From Vitellaria paradoxa (Eukaryota; Streptophyta; Magnoliopsida; Ericales; Sapotaceae), in NCBI GenBank assembly GCA_019916065.1, contig CM034237.1:186001-250000 (forward strand): 64,000 nucleotides of DNA, read 5' to 3'. The translations under genes and the position numbers were made by a program. Within the stretch, counting starts at the first letter, position 1. Every line of letters starts with the position of its first letter. The notes below the pieces were generated by a model. It saw nothing but the letters and a program-made list of their open reading frames with translations, was not told where the DNA came from and ran no database searches. Positions 11,453 through 23,229 of this stretch are shown here, piece after piece.

Positions 11453-14400
11453 CAATAATAGTCGTCCTGTCATCTTCAAAATAATTTTTACATATTAAAA
11501 ATTTAATTAAATAAAGTTATAGAAAATTAAAAATTAAATTGAGAAATATCATTATTTTTTACTTACTAATTTTGTTTTTTAAAAAAAGTCCTCTACTAAA
11601 ATTGTGCCCGATTGAAGAAAAATATATTTAAAATAATTTAATAGTAAAATTTTTAACAACATTAATTATTTTGAATTTTTTAAATATCAAGCCTCTTTTA
11701 ATTTTATTTTTTCATATTTTGAATTTTTAAATATTAATTTTATTTTTTCATTTGACACAACATTAATCATAGAATTAAACATACAATTAAAATGTGAAAA
11801 TTTTATATAATGAAGTAACTAAAATAATTTGAAACCTTTTTAGTGGAAAGGATAGATTTTTATGAAGAATAGTTTAAAGGATTAAAGAAGAATATGAGTT
11901 TAAATGAAAAAACCAACTAATAAAAGAGTTAATTAAAAATAACAAAATTTCAAACAAAAACATTTATATAACAAACGTTTTTAAGCAAAAATTAATTAAA
12001 GGACGTTTACTAACAAACATTTTAGTTCGAGTAAACTCGTTTGTTGTAAAACGAGTTTATCCTTATGTTAGCAAAAAAAAGTTAAAAGGAATCCAGTTTT
12101 AGTATATATTAATATTAAATTGTCTAGTAAAAAAAAAAATCTTTGTATAATATCAAAATAGATAGTTAGTTGACACCGTATTATAAATAAAATAATGGAA
12201 TAACACATTTATGCATATTAAAATTTAAATTATACGACAACTGATTTTGTTTTAAAAGAGTAATTTAAATTAAACACTTTAATAATTAAAATTCAAAGCA
12301 CATAAATGCCTTATTAATTTCTTACATCACTTTATGTTAATAATACAATACCACTGTTGAGTAAAATATTTATCACGTACTACAGACGTTCAAGGGGTTT
12401 TCTTAATGAAATAATCAAGTGTTTTAGGGACATATTTAGTCCAACTTCTTTGCATACACAACTACCTTATTTCTAGTCTTGCTTTCCCTAAAGCATGCAT
12501 TCCTAATATTTTTAATCTCCGTCAATCTTTGTTTTTTGTAAAGTCAGTCTCCACTTTTCAAAAAGTATATCAATTTCATCTGTTGTGTATACTTTTAAAG
12601 GAGTCTCAATTCACACGAAAATACAAATTAAGTTTGATTTTTCTATAAATCTCCTCACTAATTAAAAAAAAAAAAAGTTCAATATATTCTTATCGAGTGC
12701 TTCTTACTGAGCTAGACCCTTTCAATATATATATATTGATTCTCAACGATCGCCTTAAAAGAAATTTTAAATTTGATTCTCAATAGAATTGCCTTGCAAG
12801 AAAATATATATATTTTGTACGGTAGGCAAATTACTCTTTTTTTTCTTTCGATTTTTTCACGGTAGACAAATTTGAAAGAAAATACTAAACGACTATTTTT
12901 TTTTTTTTTTGTTGATAAATTATATTTTGTACTCATATATACTAAATTTACTTTGTTCTTTTATTTTTAATTGTAATAATAAAAACAGAATAGTATTACA
13001 GATTCGTCACTTCACAAGAAGCACATTAGAAATCCACAGGAAGACTGCTCTAATTCGTAAGAAATGATATGGAGATACCTTATGCTATCTGAAATGAATA
13101 TATTTCCCACTTGGCATACTGCTGACCAGGGGTAACCGAGTAAAAACCTTTTCCGAGAGTGACTTGGGTTGCTCGTTCAACACCTGGTTGGACACTTGGT
13201 CAATGTCCAATCTCGACTCAGATATCCGACAAAATAGTTTACATCACAGATTATGCATATAATTATTTTTTGACACTCTTCAAGATATACGTCTACAAAA
13301 GTATTATTATAAATTACTATTCTCTAATGGTTTGACTAACCAATTGAGAAATCAACATTGAGATCTACAATATAGATGGCACCTTCTAATTAGAGAGAAG
13401 GACATGATTACATACAACTCATGCACACCCATTTCGCATATATACAGCTATCTCACAAGTACACAGGTAGACAACACTTTTGCTTACTGAAATTCAGTCA
13501 AAATATTTTTTTCTAATCTCCATAACTAACTTAAGTATTGAATATTCTTTAGTAGACACTACACAAGTATACTTAACTATTTTCTAGGCTTGGATTGGAT
13601 CTTACAGAAAAGATAAATGTACTCATTCATTGGAAAATATGAAGAGAGATATTTTGGGATTTTGGTTACACAAAAAGTACACAGGTGCTCGATAAAGGCT
13701 TGTGGGAGGGCCCCTCTCATGAGTTCAGAAGCTAATTTCATCTGGAATTTCGAGCTATATATTTTAGGACATTGTAAATTATAAGAAGTTTAGATAAAGT
13801 TTTTTAAGACTAGTGTTGAGAAAAAAGTTAAAAATAGAGTAATTAAAAAGTGTTTTTTTTTTTTTTTGAGGTTCCCTCATTTGCTTATTGTATTCTTATT
13901 ACTTCATTTTTTATAATGAAAACTAGATTTTATTGTACCCATGAATGTACATAAACAAAGTTCCGAACCACATATATTGTATTCTTTTGTTATGAGTTTT
14001 TTTTTTTTTTTTTTTGGTGTTCGTTGGTTTCCCATTATTCATTTTTGTGTGTTGCATGATCTGCTATACCACACAATAATTTCTATAAAATTATTAATTT
14101 TTGTAATTTTAATATATATATATATATATATGTATGTATTACATTTCACATTTTAAAGAGTAAAATAAGTATAATTTTGTAATTTTGATGACATCATCAT
14201 CATTATTTTTTTTTTGTTAACACTACTTAAGTAATTAACAAGAGGGACGGAAAATTTAGATGCCCCTGTATTTAACTTAATTTTCAGAAAAGATGGCTGT
14301 AATTCTGGTTTCTTACTTTGATTTGGACAGTAGTTCAAGTGACTGGTCTTGCACGGAACTACGAGTCAGACTGGAATTGTCATCATCTTGACTGTGTTTT

Positions 14401-14775
14401 TGATTTTGGACTGATTAATTTATAGAAAAAAAAAATAAACAAACCAACAGATTGACGAAGACCTCGCGACACCGCCAATAAATTTAAATTTTAGTAATTT
14501 TTTGTATTTTTTTAAAAATTAATAATTATAATTTTTTAAGTATTTAATAAATTAAGTAATAATTTTTAATAACTTTTTTATAATTTTTAAATATTTCATA
14601 AAGTTTTTGATAATTTTTTTTATAATTTTTAACAATTTTTAATAACTTTTGAGTTGATAAATAGATGAAATTAAATAAAAAATAACAAAATTAATAATTT
14701 ATCAAATTTTTAAAATGTAAAAATTAATAATTTTTATTAAAAATTATACCCCCAAACAATATCATAGTCGCATTT
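11453..14775. repeat. Tandem segmental duplication, unit 2
   Basis: The second copy of 8691-11312, starting at GTCGTCCTGTCATC. It is longer mainly because of an insertion of about 570 bp at 13064-13635 and because 12640-12800 keeps sequence lost or changed in unit 1. It has no coding capacity. The TA microsatellite at about 14110-14131 is not in unit 1. Confidence 0.8.
13064..13635. mobile_element. Insertion of unknown type inside duplication unit 2
   Basis: About 570 bp that interrupts the alignment with unit 1, where 10158-10180 is continuous (AAGAAAATATGAAG). It is richer in GC than its surroundings and non-coding. I found no convincing terminal repeats or target-site duplication beyond GAAA. 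It could be a truncated LTR fragment. Confidence 0.45.
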
Positions 14776-17700
14776 CCAGCACCACACCACGACTAGAGAA
14801 GTGTTCTATTTTACCATAGTCATGTGCTGCTCCATCGGCTTCGTCTACCGACCGGTCACATTTGGGCACGGTGCAAATGAACAGATAGTCATAGACCCGA
14901 AATATGGACGGGCCGGGTTAGGTTCGTCCTGGGCTTGGAATAGGGGCATGCATAATTTTGTGGATTTGACATAGTTTCCTTTGAGATTTGAAATCAATGA
15001 TTTAATATTAATTTTTAAGAATAATTATTCAAATACAATTTTGTTAATTTAAATATAAATTTAACTATGAATTTAAACATTTTTACATAATAAATTAAAA
15101 TAAATGTAAAATCTCCACATCAAATGAGAGAGAAGTTTGAAAAGGAGTGAATGAAGAATTTAGTCTACCCGTAAGAGAAGTAATAAGGTCCTCATTCCTC
15201 ATCATCTACTGGCTTGCCAATTGTAGCAAGCTGATCAACGAGTTGTATTGAATGATCCAAATATTTAGTAGAAGTGCGATTTTCTAGGCGAAGTGTTCGT
15301 AATTGGCATTTTAAAAATGATCAACTCTTGAACGAGATTGCGACGCAAACTTGTTTAAAAGGGAAGTTGAAACTTGTGGTACAGTTGTAATTAACTAGGC
15401 TTTTAAACCATCTTTAAAAAAAAAAAAAAGCAATTAAGACAATTTTGAGCAATAGTGAATGTTACAGAGTTCATAATTTCAGGTATGTCGTGAGCTATCA
15501 TGCACTAGGTTACTTTACAAGTCAGTCTCTTTGTTAGAAATATGAAATAAATAAGGACTCATTTGGTTTGTTTTTTTATTTTTTGTTTTTTGTTTTTGTT
15601 TTTTATTTTTTGTTTTAAACTCATTTTCTATTTTACGCTTGTGAAAACAAAGAAAAAGCTCAAAACACATTTGATCACTTGTGTTTTTAAATTTTATTTT
15701 AAAAAATAGAAAATAGACTTACACATAAAATGAAAAATGACAAAAAATCATTTTGAGTGTTTTTAATCCAAAATAATGAAAATTTCAAAATAATGAAAAT
15801 CGAATATTTTTTATTTCTTTATTTTAAGATTTTTAAAACATAAAATGAAAACAAAAAATAAAAAATAAAAAAATAAACTAAATACCACCTAAGTGTTTTA
15901 CCCTTTTTTGTCCCCCCAGAAGATGACCTGTCATGTAATCACTTAATGAAAAATTTATAAAAGAAAGTTTTGAAAAAGATTCAGATTATAATAAATTATA
16001 AATGTATTATCTTATTTATTACCATTAAAAGCGTGACTCTTGAAGTAAGATTTAATATAAAATATAAGCTTATACTATAATGTAATTTGTTTAACGAAAA
16101 ATATTATCATTTTACATGGGAGGTGATGAGTTGGAGTGACCATAGTCACTCACTGATATTGCTTTGGATAAATTTAACTATTTGCTTGTAAGAAATAAGT
16201 GAGGCCTTCTATTTGTAATTTTTTTTGACATTTTTCAAAAAATGTAATAACATGAGTAAAGGTATAAAAAACAAAAAAAGAATTAATTTTGTTGATAGAA
16301 AAATTATATATAAATGAAAAAGTAATCGAAGCTTTTATTTCTTATAAGAAAATAATAGAATTACCAATAGGGGCGGAGATAGTTATGGTTGAGTAGAGAC
16401 AATTGTACTCATTCATTTATTCAAAAAATATAATTACATATATTTTTTAGTATCGCACCCACTAATAATTTTTTTTTTACCTCACTACTCCAATTTGTCT
16501 CTAATAAATTAAAAATCAAATCATTTTTTTTGACAAAACTCTCCATTGTATCCATTATTTCTCTCTTCCTTCTCAACAGAAACCTTATTTATTCTTCTCA
16601 AGCATTTCTTATATTGTTTTAGTATAGATCACATTTTTTGGTTGGTTACATTGAATGAATCACCATTAAATTAAACTATATTTTCTCGAAGATTTCCTAT
16701 ATTATTTTGATATAAATCACACTTTTTTGGGGGTTACATTGAATGAATTATACCATTGAACTAATCTACTTACACCTTCCCATTCTGATTGTGGCCTAAT
16801 ATAGGTATATATATATATATATATATATATGGGATTTGATGAAATTATTATTGGCTAATGCAAGTATATATATAAATATATATATATATATATGGATCCA
16901 GATATGACTTCTTAACATTTCACTTACCTTTCAAAATTGAAACCTGCTTATATATTTTTTTACTTTAGCCCCACCCTCTATATTTTATATTTCTACCATG
17001 ATTACTAACGCGAACTTGTTGAATTTTTTTAGAGGACGATTAAAAATAAATACACGAGACAAAAAATATGCATTGTATAAAAATAAAAAAGAGAATTAGC
17101 CAATTAAATAACTTTTTTAAAATTATATTATGATATATATAGTGGGTCTTCGTGATATTTATTAATAATAATAATAATAAAACTACTTTCTCAAATTAAT
17201 GATATTCACGTGAGCGTTAAATTAATTTCAATTTGTAGAAGACACTCCTCAAGCCTCTTGTAAATTTCACTCACAAGTAGATATAAAATTTTGTTTATTG
17301 TACCTTAAAAAAATTAGCTCAATTTTTAATAGATTCTATTGAGTAATGATCAATATCCATTGAATAATCGGATATTTGTAAACTTTAAATATGAGCCACT
17401 TAATTGGGTGCCTGTTAATTTGGAGGGTTTATGCTCTTGTTGATTCTTCACAATTCCCAGAGATCTTTGCCGATTCTTCATTATTGTCTCAAATTTCACT
17501 TTCTATTTTTTTTTTTCTTTTCTTGTCGGAAAGTTTGCAAGGTTTTGCGTTCCTGTTGTACAAGTAGATATAATCGGGGCAGTGGACTGACGATTAATCG
17601 AAGTTGAAAAAGGTAAACGAGTCTTCGATTGATTTTGGAATTGAAGTTTGCGGAAGATTTGGCATTGTAGGAAATGTTGGAATCTACGAGTAGCTCATCA

Positions 17701-19264
17701 TATTGAGGCATACCTTTTTTTTTTTTAATTTTTTAAATTTTTTTTTACCGGTGTTTATAGCGAAGTGATTTAAAGTCCGAAGGCCTTCCAGAGAGATCAA
17801 TGAGTTGTTTGAAGTAGAACGAATCAATTTTCATTTTTTTATTAGTATTTTTTTAAGTTGGTAAATTTATGCTTAAAATATAGTAAGAATTTAAAATTTT
17901 GATATAAAAGTGATAAATGATAAATTTTGATTAGAGAAAATATAAAAAATCAGTAAAAGTCGGTGAATTTTGATTAATTTTAACAAATCAAAAATTAACC
18001 AAACTTATGCTGATTTTTCTTTTTTTTTTTTTTTTTTTGCCGCCTAAATAATTGCCGGTGGACTTTGGGTTTGCAGTTGCCGGCTCACCAACTTCGTTCC
18101 CTTCCGAGAACTTTGGTGCAGTGAATCCAAGTAATAATAATATGATTTCTGCTTCCATTTCTGAACATTAATTTTTTATATTAAAAATTTAAGAGGTTGT
18201 TACATGCGGTGTTAACTATGTTTTTTTTTTTTTTTGTATTTTATTTTTTATCTGAAAGATTAATATGAGTCATTTTTATTTTATTTTATAAGTCTATATC
18301 GAATCATTTTGCTATTGTTAAAGATATTGATTTTTTTTATTTTCTTATTTAAACATTAAAGGTTGTTTTTTACATAAAAATTCGAGGAATTGTTAGCATT
18401 CGAAATGTCCCATTTTGTTGTTTTTTTATTTATTTTTTTGTGTTTTATTTTTTGTGCAAATGATTGATAAGTGTTCTATTTTTTATTATTTAATAAGTTT
18501 ATTTCGAATTGTTTTATTATTGTTAGGTATTTAAAATGTTTTTTTTATTTTTTAATGTTTAAATATTAATTACATGTTGCTTTTGTTCATTTTTTTATTA
18601 GTTACGTACTTAACTATATTACAAAAATCTGTAACTATGCACATAGTTTGGAAAAAAAAAAAGGGAATAGATTTTTTTTTAAATGATCATAAAAAAGCTT
18701 ACTTTTTTGTCTTTGAGAAGAAAGAAAAAAGTTGAGTTTTAGTAATTAATTTTTTAAATTTTTATTAATTTAATACTTTTACCTTTTATGACTTAAACAA
18801 AATTTTAGATTTAAAAAGATAAATTTAATCATTTTAAAAAAAATATTAAAAAGCACAGTTAAAAATTGAGAAACTAATTAAATTTTTTAAATGAAGTCTA
18901 AAATTATACAGGACTTTCTATATACATCTATAAAGTGTTAGTTGGTTATTTATTTTATTATTATTATTTTTTTGTAAGAAGCAAACGTATTTTTTTTTCT
19001 CTTATTCGTCCATCTAAAGCCAAAATATAGGGAAAAAGTGTTTAGTGAGAGCAGATAGAAAATATCTTTCAAAAAAAAAAAAAAAAAAGAGGGACCAGAT
19101 AATAAAGAAAAAGGAAAAAAAAATATCATAAGATTCATAACCAAAAAAGCAAGTGTTTGGACATTGGATCGGATGATTCGTTGATCGGGTCGGGCATCCA
19201 GGGCCTGAAATTCTCCCCCACACGTGAAAGCAGAACAACTTTGTTCTAGGTTCTCGCTCTGTCT
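14776..19264. other. Gene-free spacer
   Basis: No supported gene. It holds TA microsatellites at 16807-16830 and 16865-16893 and (AAT)n at about 17162-17178. It also holds three islands of higher GC (14780-14960, 17400-17710, 18040-18140) and a fourth just before 19264. These could be remnants of untranslated or exonic sequence, but I find no domain or splice structure. Short frames at 17496-17711 and 19014-19277 come from homopolymer-rich sequence. Confidence 0.4.
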
Positions 19265-20570
19265 CTCTACAGTGCAATAGTTTTAGTTATAATAAAATAA
19301 ACTGATTTAATAATAAATTATTATTTTAATTTATAATAAATTTAATTTTAATAAATAAAAATATGTTAATATATAATCAATATTTTTACATAGTAATTTT
19401 AGTTTAATAAAATAAATCATATTAATCATAAATTACTATTTGAATTTTAATAAACTAAACAATTATAATAATATATTATTTATTAAAAATAATTTTAATT
19501 TAATAAAATAATTTATTTTAATATGATGCAACAAAAATAAAAAAATTATTAAAATAATAAAGTATTTATAAAAGAAAAAAGAGAGTAAAAACAAAATTTT
19601 TCTTTGTATATTTTTTATTTATATTTATATTTTTTAAAAATAAAAAATAAAAATAGTTACCCTAAACACATTTTCCTAAACACATTTTTATTGCCAGTTT
19701 CTAAAAATTTATAAATATAGAAAAGAAAAAATTAGTAAATATAAATGTTATCAAATACATGTTATTTATAAAAGATAATTGTAACACACTCTTGAGCATC
19801 TAGTTAAATATAAATAAATACCAAACTATTAAAATATTATAAATATTAATAGCACTAAACTCTTATCATTAGTTAAAAAAAAAGGGGGATTTGATCTGTA
19901 TACTTACCTAATATTTTTTTTATTGTTTCATAATTAAATATTCAAAAAAGTTTAAAAATAATTTTACAATTTAGTGTTGTTAAAATTTTTGATCTTAAGA
20001 CTTGTTTGGGTGGCCAAAATTCACAAAAAGTTACAATTTTTTGCTTATTTCTATTTTTCGTGTGTTTATTTTAAAATTTTAAATTTTATAAATTTTTACC
20101 AATTTCTATCGACTTTATGATAACTTTTCTTATTAAAATCGTTGGAATGGGTCTTTAATACTATTTCAACGAAAAATCATTGGAACGACTCATTCAATCT
20201 CCTTCTAGCGAGTTCTAATATCAAGTTTAGTTTGATTTCTAGAAAAAAAAAAAAAAAAAAAGAAAGTGATTAATACATTATACTTCTTTTATTTTTTTTT
20301 TATTTTTGACCTCCCAAACTTCCAAACGGCCCTTAATGAGTTATAGACTATGAGTCTGAAAGTGAATTTTATTCTCCATTACATTAAATTCATATGGTTT
20401 AATGTTTTATGTATTTAATTATTGAAAATAGATAAGTATAATTCTTTTATAAATCTCAATTTTTGTACATAAATAAATAATAAATTAATATTATATAATT
20501 AATAAAAAAATATAAATTATATTATGTACCCTCATACTTTATATCAAAATTTACATTTTCTTTTTTGTTT
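19265..20570. repeat. Segmental duplication block C, right copy
   Basis: Aligns with about 4980-6420. The first part (to about 19740) is another diverged copy of the TIR element at 7825-8690, without the LTR-like insertion found at 5085-5650. The rest follows block C and is interrupted by a MITE at 19999-20333. It is non-coding. Confidence 0.7.
19999..20333. mobile_element. PIF/Harbinger-like MITE with observable empty site
   Basis: An element of about 335 bp starting GACTTGTTTGGGTGGCC and ending CTTCCAAACGGCCC, flanked by CTTAA on both sides. The paralogous block at about 6078 reads GATCTTAATGAG without the element, so the boundaries and a TAA/TTAA duplication are directly supported. It has no coding capacity. 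Confidence 0.7.
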
Positions 20571-21010
20571 TCGATTGCCGCGATTAACACTCTTCACTTT
20601 ACTGGCCAACTAGTCAAGTTTCGATTACTGTGCCTACTGCTAATCCGGGGGGATTGGCATCAAAAGTAATATCACCTATTTAATATTAGACATTTGGTTC
20701 ACATACTTTTCCCAAACTCTTAAGTTAAAAAATATGAATGCATCTTGACGAGTTCCGTTTGATACCAAACGAAGAAGAAAAAGAGTGAAAGGACAAGAGC
20801 TCCCAACGGTACAGCCATTCCTGTTCGAATCGATTGATTTGATACGAAACGAAGAAATAAAAACAAGAGAACAAGACCTCCCAACAGCACCGCCATTGCA
20901 GTTGCCGTTCCAACACGGCGAGTAGATTAGTCTTCCACTCTTCCTACAATGAGCCACGTACTTTTTTTTTTTGGGACAAAAGTCCATAAGCGGGTCCGAA
21001 GCTCTGCCGT
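20571..21010. other. GC-richer non-coding island with an 80-bp-period direct repeat
   Basis: Two diverged copies of a roughly 68-bp sequence (about 20758-20825 and 20838-20905) share TTTGATAC, AAACGAAGAA and CTCCCAAC motifs at a spacing of about 80 bp. Base composition is unlike the flanks, and the strand of any former gene cannot be told. The minus-strand frame at 20676-20987 resembles no family I know. Confidence 0.4.
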
Positions 21011-21940
21011 GTATTAGGGGCGTTTGGAGGGGGACAAAAAATATATACCTATATAATTATATTGTTCATAATTTGATATTTATATATTTTTAATCATTAA
21101 ATTTATTTAATAATTAATATTATTTTTTTCTCTATTTTTTTAATAACTTTACATGTAAATATAATCTCTCACTCATTTCATATTTTTTGAATATTTTTTA
21201 TATATAAAAGTTTTTAAATTAATATTTTAAAAAATATAATGATATTTGTAATAAATAATAAAATTTTATACATTTACTAAACAATGCATGAATGCCTATT
21301 AAAAAAAGTCAACTAATTTTTTCTATTTTAAAAAAATGATATTTAAACTTTAATTTTCTTTAAAATTTTATTAAAAATAAATATTTAAATTAAAATATTA
21401 ATTTTAATGTGCTTAATACTTAAATTTTAAATAGATATACTTTTACATTTTTGTGTCATTTATATGATAAGGAAATTTAAAATTTTAATTTAAGATATTT
21501 TTAATTGTTGGATTTACTCAATGATCAAGATTATTTTTATTTTTCTTTTCACTTTGGCTGTCTTTATTGTCAGTTCATGTGAAAATACACTTTCTCACTT
21601 TTCTCGTATCTTTTTGAATAATTTTTATATAAAAGTTTTAAATTAATATTTTAAAAAAATATGATAAAATTTTATACATTTATTAAATACTGTGTGAATT
21701 TCTTAATTTCTTTTGATTAGTTATTTTTATTTTTACGGTTTTTAATGTAGGTTTATTTTGTAAATTTAAGTTTGAATTATTTACATATCAAATTATATTT
21801 TTCTACCTTTAGGCACAAACAAAAATATAAATGATCTCGATCATTGATTGAAAGAAAAAAAAATATTTGTAAAATTGTCATGTATTATTACATAGATTAA
21901 TTTTCAGCAATTACTTTGAAATTTTAAATTTCACTCTCAA
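21011..21940. other. AT-rich spacer
   Basis: No gene. Two similar AT-rich segments (about 21180-21290 and 21600-21720) share a run of AAAAGTTTTAAATTAATATT with a following TTTATACATTTA motif, so this is an old local duplication of about 110 bp. Confidence 0.4.
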
Positions 21941-22074
21941 GAGGTATTTGGTTATTAAAAGTTTAGCTAAAAAGTACAAAAATTTAACGTAAAAATAATA
22001 GGCAATAAAATTTGATGAAAAAAATATAAAAAATTAATAAATTTTAATAAATTTTACTCACCCAAACACTCCCT
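21941..22074. mobile_element. Probable Tourist-like MITE
   Basis: Ends GAGGTATTTGGTTATT and CACCCAAACACTCCCTC are imperfect inverted repeats of the local GTTTGG family. The target-site duplication was not resolved. Confidence 0.35.
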
Positions 22075-22187
22075 CTACCATTACCTTGAAAGAGGTTTTT
22101 TAAACTAGCGGCCAAAGGCACCAGTTTGAGTGAGATATTTTACGCGTTTAACGATGACATCGATGCCAAAGGTCCTCCCCGCGTTCT

Positions 22188-22205
22188 TCTTCTTCTCTCT
22201 TTCTT

Positions 22206-22238
<33 letters not shown>

Positions 22239-22250
22239 TTTCTTTTTTTT
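22188..22250. repeat. Pyrimidine-rich microsatellite (CTT/CT/CTTT)
   Basis: Mixed CTT, CT and CTTT runs at the point where the related copy at about 7600-7640 has only T tracts. It lies immediately left of the SINE insertion site. Confidence 0.7.
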
Positions 22251-22274
22251 TCCACCAAAATCTTGTAGGAACAT

Positions 22275-22386
22275 TTTTTATTTTGAAAGGTGAATTTTTT
22301 TTTTTTTTAAGGGGAGGGGGAAGACTCGAACTCGAGTCATGAGCGGGCAGGAAAAACTCTTAACCACTGAACTAAAGGCCACGCTC
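22275..22386 (-). mobile_element. tRNA-derived SINE with 15-bp target-site duplication (family 1)
   Basis: Read on the minus strand, it starts GAGCGTGGCCTTTAGTTCAG. It has an RNA polymerase III A box (TTAGTTCAGTGG) and a B box (GAGTTCGAGTCTTCC) at the usual spacing, then an A-rich tail. The 15-bp sequence ATCTTGTAGGAACAT flanks it exactly (22260-22274 and 22387-22401). The related locus at 7658-7672 has a single copy (ATGTTGTGGAAACAT) and no element, which is the pre-insertion state. A second member of the family is at 40303-40408. It is not a tRNA gene: there is no cloverleaf 3' half. Confidence 0.9.
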
Positions 22387-22401
22387 ATCTTGTAGGAACA
22401 T

Positions 22402-23070
22402 AACGTGCATCTTAATAAGCTTGAAATAGTTATCAACTTCTAATCAACTCCTACAGCAAGATCTATATTAATAAGTTTGAAATAGTTGTTAATTTTTAAA
22501 ACACAGAGTTTATTTTAATTTCATTAATTTTAATAATTATCTCAATTCAAAAGTAAGAATTATCATTCTTAAATATTAAAAAAAAAAACCATTTAAGCTG
22601 GATATCTGATGGAAGTCGTCTTGTTATCTTCGAAATAGCTTTTACATATTACAAAAATTAATTAAATAAAGTTATAAAAAATTAAAAATTAAATGGAGAA
22701 GTATCAATATTTTTTATTTACTAATTTTGTTTTTAAAAAATTCTCCATTAAAATTGAACCCGATTGAAGAAAAGTATATTTAAAAATAATTAAATAGTAA
22801 AATTTTTAACAACATTAATTATTTTAATTTTTTTTATTTTTTCATATTTTTAATTTTTACATATTAATTTTATTTTTTCATTTTACACAGCACTAATCAT
22901 AGAATTAAAATAATATTAAAATGAGAAAAAAATTATATAATGAAGTAATTAAAATAATTTGAAACCTTTTAGGACAATCATTGTTTTTCGTAAAGTTAGT
23001 CTTCACTTTTCAAAAAATATATAAATTTCATTTATTGTGTTTATTTTTGAAGGAATCTTAATTCATATAA
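22402..23070. other. Diverged copy of the local repeat family
   Basis: Non-coding sequence that follows the order of 7680-7800, then of 8691-9075 and 11453-11840 (starting TCGTCTTGTTATCTTCGAAATAG at about 22616), then jumps to the segment related to 6790-6920. This jump marks a deletion or rearrangement relative to the tandem pair. Confidence 0.5.
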
Positions 23071-23229
23071 ATGCTCCGTTTAGAGTAACAAAAAATTCTT
23101 AAAAAGGGTAAAAATTTCTGAAAAATTTTAAAAATTATTCACTTTTTATTTTACTATACGAATTAACAACCTATAACTCATCTTACTTTATCTCATTTTA
23201 TCTCACGTTTTGTCACTCTAAGCACACCC
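23071..23229. mobile_element. Tourist-like MITE
   Basis: Starts ATGCTCCGTTTAGAGTAACA and ends TTGTCACTCTAAGCACACCC. The ends match as inverted repeats over about 20 bp with few mismatches. It is flanked by TAA on the left and TAG on the right. It has the shared TTTTTATTTTACTATACG core. Confidence 0.6.
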
